From positions 1-51,414 of the IMG/VR virus record IMGVR_UViG_3300008448_000127: a DNA stretch of 51,414 nucleotides, one strand, 5' to 3'. Positions 1-7,173 of the stretch are shown here, piece by piece (positions within the stretch are counted from its first letter, which is position 1; the number at the start of each line of letters is the position of its first letter). A program made the position numbers and the translations under genes. The notes under the pieces are model-generated. The model ran no database searches. It was given only the letters and a program-made list of their open reading frames with translations, and was not told where the DNA came from. Source of the DNA: a virus.

Positions 1-26
1 GGCATTGTGGTGAGACTACTGAACAC

Positions 27-36
27 GTAGTGAACA
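27..36. repeat. GTAGTGAACA / CTACTGAACA short repeats
   Basis: The first 110 bases contain CTACTGAACA twice (17-26 and 91-100), ACTGAACA again at 104, and GTAGTGAACA at 27-36. GTAGTGAACA recurs at 4493-4502 and an ACTGAACA at about 4195. These short repeats therefore sit on both sides of the 261-3837 operon. They could be operator-like sites or remnants of an inserted segment; nothing shows which. Confidence 0.4.
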
Positions 37-260
37 CGTGCCTGTTTACTGTGCTACTATGCCCGTAGTTTTAGTACACTCTGTAGGCACCTACTGAACA
101 GCATACTGAACAGGCATCTGACCATATACCACAACGTATTGGGGTGTACCAGTCAGGGACCACAAGATATGGGATTCCTGTAATTGTGCTACGATTGGTA
201 CGCTGTTCGCTATATTGGTGGGGCAGGACAGTCGAACAACACTCAACAGGACAACGAACA

Positions 261-479
261 ATGACACAAAACAACAGCTACACTCGTGAATCGGTTCCTA
301 CGTTCAAACGTGAAGTATTCGATGGTTCGATCGAATATGTAAGTATTGACTACTTCCTACCCGCATGGGAGAACGTGGTGAACCATCCTACGTTCACTGG
401 AAAGAGTTATCCCGGACAGTCTCATAGTGTGAATCTGATGTATCGAAACGCTATGTTGTTGCTTTCTGCCGGATTCTAG
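261..479 (+). CDS. Small hypothetical protein (72 aa)
   Basis: First gene of the left plus-strand operon; not recognised. The start is placed at ATG 261 rather than an upstream ATG at 144. The leader TCAACAGGACA..CGAACAATG closely matches the one before the gene at 4846, and the upstream residues look like translated non-coding DNA. The protein (MTQNNSYTRESV...) has no membrane segment or Cys cluster. It has a Trp/Tyr-rich middle and an LMYRNAMLLL-like C-terminal helix. The next gene follows after 57 bases that hold a motif copy and a ribosome site. Confidence 0.55.
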   Translation: MTQNNSYTRESVPTFKREVFDGSIEYVSIDYFLPAWENVVNHPTFTGKSYPGQSHSVNLMYRNAMLLLSAGF

Positions 480-536
480 TGCATCCCCCCTCGATTCAAG
501 GTTTTTTGTTTTAACACTTTCTGAGGAGAAACAAAG

Positions 537-2417
537 ATGGAAGAGAACGAAGTGTGGTCGAGTGAACCAGCAGACATGGAAGAGGCTATCCTGAATGCTG
601 ATGGAAGAGTGTTTAAGGATAGGTCTAGTAAGATCGTTGATGACATACAGACGTATCACCCTGACGCATCGTGCACAGCAAGATTCCCAGCGTACTCAAC
701 TCATACGGGGTGGTATTATAAGACAAACGGTTTTTTGTATGACCATCAAGAAAGCCCGCACGATCTGGTTTCCGTCAAAATTGAAGCCAGGAAACCAGAG
801 CAGGAAGTCCCTGTTGAGTCTAGTGATAATCCTGATTTTTTACGGTTGTTGTCCTTTGCCAAAGACGAACAATCCGCCGAACTGATTCGGAAAGAGTATG
901 CGAGCTATCGACTACTCGAAACGCTGCACCTCAAGGCCCTGGGATTCACTGGCAAACGCAAAGCAGTAACATGGGAAGCGGCCAGTAAGTTAAAAACATT
1001 GTTGAACCTGGACGCTATGTGTGATTCTGTCCCCTGGGTTATTTCTGAAGGGGAAGACATACACGAAGTATTCGAGGAACACCGTCCTGGTAGCTGCATG
1101 CGAGATGGTTCAAAACACGAATTACGCCAATTGTACGCTTTGAATCCTGACAAGGTGAAGACTGCCCACCATGTTAAAGGGTCGCACGGCTTGCTTCAGT
1201 CCGCTATTTCATGCCTAGTATGGTACGGGAAAGATAAAGTGTATATTGACCGTCGATACACTGACGGTTATCTCCCGATGGTGAAGGAACCGTTAATACG
1301 ATCGCTGGCGAGACAATTGAAGGCTCAAACAGGTAAGGACGTGTTGCTAGTCTGGAAAGGTGACGATATCCCAGGGATTGACACCATCAGCAATGAAGTC
1401 AAATTCACGCTCAACAGGGATTCCGACTTGATGCCCTGGTGTGATTCTATTCGGTACGTGGTGGAATACGATGACGATACGGTTACGCTGTCAACGTCCG
1501 AGAAACGTGGTCGCATATGCTGTCAGGACCAATCTGGTACGGATATTACGGAAAGCCCTTGCAAGTGTTGTTCGTGCGCACGTTCGATTGACGAAGACAA
1601 TTCTAGAACCGACGAATCGGGCAGTGTATATTGCGACGATTGTTACTCTGAAGCCTATTCATACTGCAATTGGTACGAGGAAGACTATTCTGCCGACGAT
1701 GTTTCTGAGGTGAGAATCTATTCTTATGGTTCGGCGTATCAGCATAGACGTGTAACATCTATTCCGGGGTCTAGACATCGTGTGGCAACATGGCATACAA
1801 TACACATTAGTGAATCTGCGTTGTCCGATCATTTCACAGAACTCCAGGACGGGACATATTGCCACAATGATTTAGTTATTGAAGACAATCGTGGTAACTA
1901 TTATGCTCCTGACGATGAGGGGAACTACGTCGTGACAGAAGACGGGGAAACGTACCACCCGGACGACGTTTGTCAGACTGTTGACGATGAAATCCATCCG
2001 ATAGAGAATTGCCAGGAATTGCATGACGGCACATGGTGCCTCTCTGAGCATGCTGTAGAGATTGATGGGAAATGGTATTATGATGACGATCGTTCAGAAC
2101 CTGAACAGTCTTCAGAAGCATCTGATGATGATACTGAGGAACCACAACAGGAAGAACAACAACTGACGGACGGTGGATACGTGGTTCCGGACGGCTATCG
2201 TTTGGCTATTCCTGGTGAGATACTTCCTATAGGTTCCCGCTACTTGTTCGGTTACGGGTATAGTGCACAATGGGATTTAACTGTAGAAGCTGGAAAACCA
2301 TACGGTGAGACATCGTGGCGGCTTCAATTACCTTATATCATTCGGAATGATAGTGCGTCGGTCCCTACTGTAGCATCATTACCCGCCAACAAACTAGAAT
2401 CGAGCGTATCACGATGA
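537..2417 (+). CDS. Large acidic Cys-rich hypothetical protein (626 aa)
   Basis: Not recognised as a known enzyme. Around residues 330-385 it has a run of CxxC pairs (CCxD, CKCCSC, YCDDC) that looks like a small zinc-binding treble-clef or ribbon. Flanking it are many Asp/Tyr-rich repeats of the type D-G-T-Y/W-C-x-[NSE] and Y-x-x-D-D, for instance DGTYCHND, DGTWCLSEH and GKWYYDDD, which may be degenerate zinc knuckles. The C-terminus (from about 545) carries the module VPDGYRL...PGE..PIG that recurs in other genes here. The ribosome site GAGGAGA lies within a copy of the polar motif at 518. It overlaps the next gene by ATGA at 2414, so the two are translationally coupled. Confidence 0.75.
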   Translation: MEENEVWSSEPADMEEAILNADGRVFKDRSSKIVDDIQTYHPDASCTARFPAYSTHTGWYYKTNGFLYDHQESPHDLVSVKIEARKPEQEVPVESSDNPDFLRLLSFAKDEQSAELIRKEYASYRLLETLHLKALGFTGKRKAVTWEAASKLKTLLNLDAMCDSVPWVISEGEDIHEVFEEHRPGSCMRDGSKHELRQLYALNPDKVKTAHHVKGSHGLLQSAISCLVWYGKDKVYIDRRYTDGYLPMVKEPLIRSLARQLKAQTGKDVLLVWKGDDIPGIDTISNEVKFTLNRDSDLMPWCDSIRYVVEYDDDTVTLSTSEKRGRICCQDQSGTDITESPCKCCSCARSIDEDNSRTDESGSVYCDDCYSEAYSYCNWYEEDYSADDVSEVRIYSYGSAYQHRRVTSIPGSRHRVATWHTIHISESALSDHFTELQDGTYCHNDLVIEDNRGNYYAPDDEGNYVVTEDGETYHPDDVCQTVDDEIHPIENCQELHDGTWCLSEHAVEIDGKWYYDDDRSEPEQSSEASDDDTEEPQQEEQQLTDGGYVVPDGYRLAIPGEILPIGSRYLFGYGYSAQWDLTVEAGKPYGETSWRLQLPYIIRNDSASVPTVASLPANKLESSVSR

Positions 2418-3361
2418 ATATCATAACACTGGAACAGTACACACACTTTTTGTGTCTGTTGTCTACTGACGACGTTTTCAACCACCTGGAAACAATAGGT
2501 TTTACAGTTCGCCATGCTACCAGCAAAACAAAACGCTATGCCGTTAAACAGGGTAGCAACAAAAACCGTCCGTTGTTGGTCGCACATGCTGATACAGTCC
2601 TGGAATCCAGGGCATACGAATACGATCCCAACACGGGTATTGTCGTATCGTCGGAGTTAGACGATCGTTTAGGTATCGCCATTATGCTGTGCCTGTTACT
2701 TGATGGTATCGACGTATCGTGCCTGATATGTGACAACGAAGAGACTGGCCGAACTACAGCAACACAGTTTATTCGTGAGACTGAATTGACTCCCGTTTGG
2801 TTGACCGAATTCGATCGTCGGGGAATAGACGTTGTTTGCTACGAATATGAAACTCCAATTTTGTGTTCCTTGCTGAAACATTGTGGTTTTACAATTGGTC
2901 AAGGTTCTTTCTCTGACATCAGTAGTATGGAAAGCCTAGGGGTTATTGGTTTTAATGTGGGTGTAGCATACCACAAAGAGCACAGCTTGAAATGCCATGC
3001 TAACCTAAACCAGACGTTAAGCCAGGTTGAACGCTGGTTGTTGTGGTTCGGTTGGTTGTCTAGTGTTCGTCTCGCCCACGAAGAAAAAACGTGGGGCAGG
3101 GCATCGTACGGAAAGTATTACGGATTGTCTACTCGTCTGGACAGCTATATCGTCGATGACTTCCGGGATAGATACGAAAGTAAGATTCTGGATAACCCCA
3201 GGGTAGATGATGCCTGGGACGATGACTTGTTCGATTCTGTAACCGGACTGGAATTGTGCGACCAATGTGGAAACTATTGCGATAGTGAAACAATGTGCGA
3301 CTATTCCGGCGGGACTGTTTGCGAGAACTGTATTGTTGACTTGAAGGGGATGAAATCATGA
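2414..3361 (+). CDS. Dimetal (M20/M28/M42-like) peptidase homologue with C-terminal zinc ribbon (315 aa)
   Basis: The order of motifs fits the co-catalytic zinc aminopeptidase/deacylase fold. AHADTV near residue 57 gives the first His-x-Asp ligand, then LDDRLG, then DNEETG with the Glu-Glu pair (catalytic base and metal ligand), then an FDRRG Asp ligand. GQGSFSDI comes next and finally a His in YHKEHS. The fold would hydrolyse a peptide or amide bond in the cytoplasm; no signal peptide is seen. The last 60 residues add CDQC...CDYSGGTVCENC, a zinc ribbon not usual for this family. Substrate unknown; a role in counter-defence or host protein turnover is speculation. It overlaps both neighbours by ATGA, and no copy of the genome-wide motif was found inside it. 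Confidence 0.7.
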   Translation: MNIITLEQYTHFLCLLSTDDVFNHLETIGFTVRHATSKTKRYAVKQGSNKNRPLLVAHADTVLESRAYEYDPNTGIVVSSELDDRLGIAIMLCLLLDGIDVSCLICDNEETGRTTATQFIRETELTPVWLTEFDRRGIDVVCYEYETPILCSLLKHCGFTIGQGSFSDISSMESLGVIGFNVGVAYHKEHSLKCHANLNQTLSQVERWLLWFGWLSSVRLAHEEKTWGRASYGKYYGLSTRLDSYIVDDFRDRYESKILDNPRVDDAWDDDLFDSVTGLELCDQCGNYCDSETMCDYSGGTVCENCIVDLKGMKS

Positions 3362-3609
3362 CGATCATTCAGAATCAATATTGTGCCTCATACGGTCCTG
3401 ACGATACTCTACTGGCTAGTGTTGATGATATCCGGCAGTACGCTGGAAAGTCGGCATTGTCGGCTGTTGACACCCTGGACATTATTTTTGCAAGGAATAC
3501 GATATGGAAACCAAACAGGATTGGAAGCGAATTCACAGCGAGCATTATGCTAAGGGACCAACAACCGAAGAACGAATCGGTATCTTCCTGCTGTTCTTCG
3601 TGCCGATAG
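3358..3609 (+). CDS. Small hypothetical protein (83 aa)
   Basis: It starts with an ATGA overlap on the peptidase gene, which supports translation. The product begins MTIIQNQYCASYGPDD and has no recognised domain. Its last 35 codons overlap another plausible gene (3504-3647) in a different frame. The Cys-rich tail (SCCSSC) lies in that overlap and may be incidental. Confidence 0.45.
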   Translation: MTIIQNQYCASYGPDDTLLASVDDIRQYAGKSALSAVDTLDIIFARNTIWKPNRIGSEFTASIMLRDQQPKNESVSSCCSSCR

Positions 3610-3647
3610 TATGGTTGTCGTGCATTGCTTTTGAGTTGTTTGCATAG
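3504..3647 (+). CDS. Small single-pass membrane protein (47 aa), overlapping gene
   Basis: ATG at 3504 follows AAGGAA at a good distance. The product has a charged N-terminus (METKQDWKRIHSEHY) and a hydrophobic C-terminal stretch (IGIFLLFFVPIVWLSCIAF) long enough to cross the membrane. This layout is typical of small phage membrane effectors, though the role here is unknown. It begins inside the 3358-3609 frame and ends 10 bases before the next gene, so it fits the operon spacing. Confidence 0.5.
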   Translation: METKQDWKRIHSEHYAKGPTTEERIGIFLLFFVPIVWLSCIAFELFA

Positions 3648-3657
3648 GGGGATTGTG

Positions 3658-3837
3658 ATGGAATCGGGATACTATTGGGCAAAGTGGAACCATGCCCGCA
3701 TGACGGAAATACTGGTTGTTTTTGTCTCCAGCAATGGTGATTGCTTTGTGTCAGGATCGGATCTACCCTACGATCAGGATTCATTTATTTTTCTTTCCGA
3801 CGAGATACAACCACCATGCAATACGTTGATTGGTTAG
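3658..3837 (+). CDS. Small hypothetical protein (59 aa)
   Basis: ATG at 3658 is preceded by AGGGGGA, a better start than an upstream in-frame ATG at 3625. The product (MESGYYWAKWNHARMTEI...) has an aromatic N-terminus and an acidic C-terminus. Its W-x-R-x-x-[EV] plus VxVSxNG pattern resembles small phage proteins of unknown function. It is the last gene of the operon; a terminator follows 60 bases later. Confidence 0.6.
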   Translation: MESGYYWAKWNHARMTEILVVFVSSNGDCFVSGSDLPYDQDSFIFLSDEIQPPCNTLIG

Positions 3838-3897
3838 TGCGAATACGTTTATAGCAGGACTTCTCTTGTACCTGATTCTGGAATGAATCCTAGCTTT

Positions 3898-3930
3898 AAC
3901 CCGGACAACGTTTGTTGTCCGGGTTTCTTT
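3898..3930 (+). terminator. Rho-independent terminator
   Basis: A perfect 12-bp stem AACCCGGACAAC / GTTGTCCGGGTT (3898-3909 with 3914-3925) with a GTTT loop is followed by TTCTTT. It closes the 261-3837 operon. Confidence 0.9.
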
Positions 3931-4402
3931 ACGTCCTGGTGTTTGTCAATGTGGTCCTGATCTCTAATCGTGGGGATCGTCTGGGGCACACTGGCAAGCT
4001 CCAGGACGTTGTTCCGTTTGCTGTTCGGCCAATGTGTCGGACTGCTGACGGCATAACGTCCTGGTTGATTCTGGGGACAATAGAGCGAATTACTACGTAT
4101 ATCGTTTGAACAGTATCGGCTAGGGTACATGGGATATACGTCAACAATGACGTACGTCAACGGGAACGTACGTTTTGACTACGTACATCGTATGTACACT
4201 GAACAAAAGTGATCCTAGTCCAGGATCACATAGGACAGCGTATACGGGCCTCAAATTCTGGACGATACAATGGCCGGACAATAGGACGATAGGCTCGTGT
4301 AGACGATCCTGGAACGTTGTGGATCGTATTGTTGGCGTTTGGATATGCTGGTACGTCGTTTGCGATACGGAAACGCAATATATAGTGGGTGAAGGATAAC
4401 GG

Positions 4403-4422
4403 AACCACAATAGGTTGTGGTT
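4403..4422. repeat. Perfect hairpin AACCACAA / TTGTGGTT
   Basis: An 8-bp perfect inverted repeat with a 4-base loop (TAGG) in non-coding DNA. There is no T-tract after it, so an operator or origin hairpin is more likely than a terminator. Confidence 0.6.
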
Positions 4423-4669
4423 TCAATGGGAACACTGACGGGACGATCCTATCGGTATCGTGTTCAGGATCGTTTTACGTACCGAACGAACAGTAGTGAA
4501 CAAACTATGAGCATAGTTGGTAGTTTAGGTAGGATGACGTTGAATAGTGGGATTGTGACGATTAGGTAAAATGGGTAAACATGTAACTTTCTGGGGAAAG
4601 AAATGGTATGTGTGGTAGGTGGCAGGAACAATGTAAGGCTGATCGAGTGGAGTCAGCAGGTAAGGATGT

Positions 4670-4688
4670 AACTTTCCATCCCAGAAAT
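4670..4688 (-). repeat. Reversed copy of the polar motif
   Basis: The plus strand reads ACTTTCCATCCCAGAAAT, the reverse complement of a good motif copy (ATTTCTGGGATGGAAAGT). It lies about 70 bases from the plus-oriented copy at 4588 in gene-free DNA, so the two copies point at each other. It is one of only three clear reversed copies. Confidence 0.7.
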
Positions 4689-4845
4689 ACAAAGTGGAAT
4701 TGTGGCTGGTTGGAGGGGGATGGGTGTAGAGGTTTTTTGAAGAAAGAATGGGCAGTACAATTCTGACACAATTACAGTTGACTCAGTGGCTGTAATCGCT
4801 AGACTCCCCACATGAGATTTTTTAGGACTTCAACAGGACACGACA

Positions 4846-5097
4846 ATGCCGGTTACCTTTATGTGGATTGTGGCTGCTGACTACCTGACAACAGGAAAGA
4901 AGTATGAGAGTAACGTGCAGTTGTATCGAGACGCTGAAGGTTTACATCTGAAGGTTATCTGGTGTGCCAACAGTGCGTACACTGGGCGTGTTCTGAAGAA
5001 GAAGCATAATCGTACTGTGTGTGATGGTATGTTTGAACGTGTGATTGCTCAGTTGGAGAAAGCAGAATGCAGATTGAAGTTGGTAAAAGGTACGTAA
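4846..5097 (+). CDS. Hypothetical protein (83 aa)
   Basis: Opens the second plus-strand operon. The leader TTCAACAGGACACGACAATG matches the leader of the gene at 261, suggesting a shared initiation context. The product (MPVTFMWIVAADYLTTG...) is basic in its second half, with KKKHNRTVC and ECRLKLVKGT. It has no recognised domain. It overlaps the next gene by 31 bases. Confidence 0.6.
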   Translation: MPVTFMWIVAADYLTTGKKYESNVQLYRDAEGLHLKVIWCANSAYTGRVLKKKHNRTVCDGMFERVIAQLEKAECRLKLVKGT

Positions 5098-5612
5098 GGC
5101 GAGACGGGACAGTGAGTGGTGTAATACGAGCTCTCGACTCGGTAGATTATCCATTTCTGGACAAGGAACTTCTAGCTACTTATACCGCAGAAGGTATACG
5201 AGGCTTAAGGCCGGATCATTGGAGTGATTTGGTAGCAGAGTATGTAGAACCAGTATCCCCTTCAGAAGTTTCTGGAAAGGAAAGTACAGTGGAGTATGAT
5301 CTGAGTGGTATCCCAGCAGGGTATACCTTTGTGGGTTATCGACTTGTCAAAGTTGGTGACCAGTATGTGGGTAACGTGGGAGGGACTAAAGTTTTTGTTG
5401 CGACTAAGAGTGATGCTACAATGAAGAAGTTACGCCTCGTCGTTAAACCGATCGAAACTAAGCAGCGAACGGTGGTGATTCACAAGTGGCTGGTGTGGGA
5501 TCTTCTGGGTAAGGAAAGAATGGTGTTCGGTACCGAGAAGTATATTGGTGACTGTGGATTTTCTGATGCTGTGGATCTTGGTTTCTATGAGGAAGTGAAG
5601 GTGAATGTATGA
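5067..5612 (+). CDS. Hypothetical protein with two small phage modules (181 aa)
   Basis: The start at 5067 is supported by GGAGAAAGCAG just upstream, inside the previous gene. The N-terminus (VGKRYVRRDGTVSG) and the DHWSDLVAEYVEP segment form a small module common in phage hypothetical proteins. The middle (PAGYTFVGYRLVKVGD) resembles the recurrent xWRLVxxGE module found in several genes of this window. Function unknown. It carries polar-motif copies at 5269 and 5503 and overlaps the next gene by ATGA. Confidence 0.65.
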   Translation: MQIEVGKRYVRRDGTVSGVIRALDSVDYPFLDKELLATYTAEGIRGLRPDHWSDLVAEYVEPVSPSEVSGKESTVEYDLSGIPAGYTFVGYRLVKVGDQYVGNVGGTKVFVATKSDATMKKLRLVVKPIETKQRTVVIHKWLVWDLLGKERMVFGTEKYIGDCGFSDAVDLGFYEEVKVNV

Positions 5613-5902
5613 GACGGCACCCTACGTTCAGATATATGGTTGTGGTCGATGATCACTGGTATACCAACGCTGGGTGGGTGAACGCTGCTGATTACAATTC
5701 GCCCAACATAAGACATTGGTCTACGTACCAAAGGGTACCGACGTTCAAGAAAGCCTTGAAGGTTGTAGTCAAGTTGTGTGATGCTGGTCTTCCAGCCAGA
5801 TTGGAAGTCGATAAGAAGATGTGGGCACGTAAAAGTGCTCGACGTAAACAGTGGTGTGGGTATAAGACCTTGACTCTTATTTCGGAGGTTACTGCTCAAT
5901 GA
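5609..5902 (+). CDS. Hypothetical protein (97 aa)
   Basis: Coupled by ATGA to both neighbours. The sequence is basic, with an aromatic start (RHPTFRYMVVVDDHWYTNAG) and a WARKSARRKQWCGYK stretch that could contact nucleic acid. No family is recognised. Confidence 0.6.
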   Translation: MRRHPTFRYMVVVDDHWYTNAGWVNAADYNSPNIRHWSTYQRVPTFKKALKVVVKLCDAGLPARLEVDKKMWARKSARRKQWCGYKTLTLISEVTAQ

Positions 5903-6480
5903 CGAATCGATTACCAAAACAAGAACCAGAGATTGTTGATGTCCAGTCTTTCATGGAACACCATCTGGCTGACTTTATTAAGGAAAGGATTAAGGAAGGG
6001 CATAGTAAAGCTGAGGCTATTAAATGGGCTGCTGATAGGTTTCAGAAAGGTGCTAAGTATAATCTTCAGTCAGTGCGTTCACCGTTTCTGAAGAGAGATA
6101 CAGAAACAGGGATGATTACTTACTTCTGCTACGAAGAAGGGCAGGTGTACCAAGTTGCAGATGCTGATACCGTCACATTAGCGTTGATTGATATCGAGAA
6201 GGCATTCGATTGGGACGGTGCAGCACTCGATGCTCTTAATGATAAAGTCATGGAACTCCAGAAGTGCAGCATCATTATGATTTGGAGAATGTATACCGGA
6301 ATGCACTCGGTGGTTGATGGTGGCATCCAGATGATCAGTTATGTTGGTGGTGAAGAGACCGACACTGATGGTTCATCAGCAATGATGGAAGGTAGTCAGA
6401 CTGGTACGTTAATGGTGAGTGCGATGAACATTCTTGTTCAGCATGATATTTTGGAGTTGGTTGGAGAAGCAGGAAGATAG
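5899..6480 (+). CDS. Hypothetical protein (193 aa)
   Basis: Begins at an ATGA overlap. Residues 15-45 form a charged helix (FIKERIKEGHSKAEAIKWAADRF). The C-terminal 60 residues are Gly/Ser/Met-rich (GGEETDTDGSSAMMEGSQTG) followed by a hydrophobic helix (LMVSAMNILVQHDIL). There is no catalytic motif and no recognised family. The polar motif occurs at 6085. Confidence 0.6.
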   Translation: MTNRLPKQEPEIVDVQSFMEHHLADFIKERIKEGHSKAEAIKWAADRFQKGAKYNLQSVRSPFLKRDTETGMITYFCYEEGQVYQVADADTVTLALIDIEKAFDWDGAALDALNDKVMELQKCSIIMIWRMYTGMHSVVDGGIQMISYVGGEETDTDGSSAMMEGSQTGTLMVSAMNILVQHDILELVGEAGR

Positions 6481-6489
6481 GAGAGTGTT

Positions 6490-6717
6490 ATGCCTTGTGT
6501 AGTGACGAAAGAGGAAGAGGAGTGGTACGAGCGAGAAGGTAACAAGAAGGAGTATGGTGTTGCTGATCTGGATGACAGGATCACAACGACTGTCGCCTGT
6601 GAGCTTGCTAAGATTCTGGAGAAACATGGACTGTTAAATGAGTGCAGTGCCGTGGCTAATAAGTGGATTAAGAAGCACAAGAAGGAGGATCGAGAGAGGA
6701 CTAAACGGACATTATGA
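6490..6717 (+). CDS. Hypothetical protein (75 aa)
   Basis: Last gene of this operon. The start is supported by GGAGAGTGTTATG. The product is highly charged (KEEEEWYEREGNKKEY) and ends in a KKHKKEDRERTKRTL tail. It could be a small helical nucleic-acid-binding or inhibitor protein, but no family is recognised. A variant polar motif lies at 6613. Confidence 0.6.
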   Translation: MPCVVTKEEEEWYEREGNKKEYGVADLDDRITTTVACELAKILEKHGLLNECSAVANKWIKKHKKEDRERTKRTL

Positions 6718-6726
6718 AACGAAGAA

Positions 6727-6758
6727 ACCCCGGTCAGGTTGTCCTGCCGGGGTCTTTT
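6727..6758. terminator. Bidirectional terminator between convergent operons
   Basis: A CCCCGG-(T)-CAGG / CCTG-CCGGGG stem (about 6728-6752) with a TTGT loop is followed by TCTTTTT on the plus strand. On the minus strand it is followed by a weaker T-rich run (TTTCTTC). It lies between plus gene 6490-6717 and minus gene 6771-7166. A near-identical design recurs at 49958. Confidence 0.85.
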
Positions 6759-6770
6759 TATTGGTGGAGG

Positions 6771-7166
6771 TTACCAGTCACTTGGGCGTGGCGAACTGCC
6801 TATCGGTGTTTCTGGGGATGAAAAGTGGTAGCGATTCCAGAGCCACTTGATGACAGGGATAGTGAAGTTCTTGAAGAAGAACCAGGCCAACCATCCATAG
6901 CCCATCTTGAAACGAACGTCATTGATTGCGTCGTCAAGAGTTGCTGGTTGTTTATCTTCATCGTTGACGATCTCAATGAAGGCTTCAGCAATTTTCATCG
7001 CTCGTTCAGCGTTACGCTTATCGTGAATATGCCACTGTTTACGTTCAGTACGTTTACCATCACGAGTGGTAGAAGCCAGCACAATCTCTTCAGCGTATCC
7101 AAACTCGGTAAGCAGGTCTCTGGTTAAAGCAACTTGTTCGTTCAGTGTAAGGGGGTCGAATCTCAT
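6771..7166 (-). CDS. Hypothetical protein with C-terminal membrane-associated segment (131 aa)
   Basis: Distal gene of the minus-strand array. The N-terminal two thirds are charged and helical (RFDPLTLNEQVALTRDLLTEFGY...). Then comes an aromatic, hydrophobic patch (GWLAWFFFKNFTIPVIKWLW) that could insert into a membrane. It lies downstream of the secreted protein and papain-like peptidase genes, so an envelope role is possible. AGGA lies 7 bases before the ATG. No family recognised. Confidence 0.6.
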   Translation of the reverse strand: MRFDPLTLNEQVALTRDLLTEFGYAEEIVLASTTRDGKRTERKQWHIHDKRNAERAMKIAEAFIEIVNDEDKQPATLDDAINDVRFKMGYGWLAWFFFKNFTIPVIKWLWNRYHFSSPETPIGSSPRPSDW

Positions 7167-7173
7167 AGCAGTC

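Larger units (their letters stand above)
3931..4845. other. Gene-free, palindrome-rich region (possible origin or control region)
   Basis: No convincing gene is seen on either strand for about 0.9 kb. It contains a 12-bp perfect palindrome TGACGTACGTCA at 4148-4159, two nearby ACGTACGT-type words around 4150-4175, and GATCCT/AGGATC arms near 4210-4227. A hairpin at 4403-4422 and repeated GACGATCCT words at about 4313 and 4442 follow. Two opposed copies of the polar motif (4588 and 4688) lie near its right side. It separates two plus-strand operons. Candidate replication origin or regulator-binding region; nothing here proves either. Confidence 0.45.

Noticed and set aside
3849-4160. Possible minus-strand gene in the gene-free region
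   Set aside because: No ribosome site, covers the terminator hairpin, and its product is low-complexity Ser/Arg/Pro without a domain.
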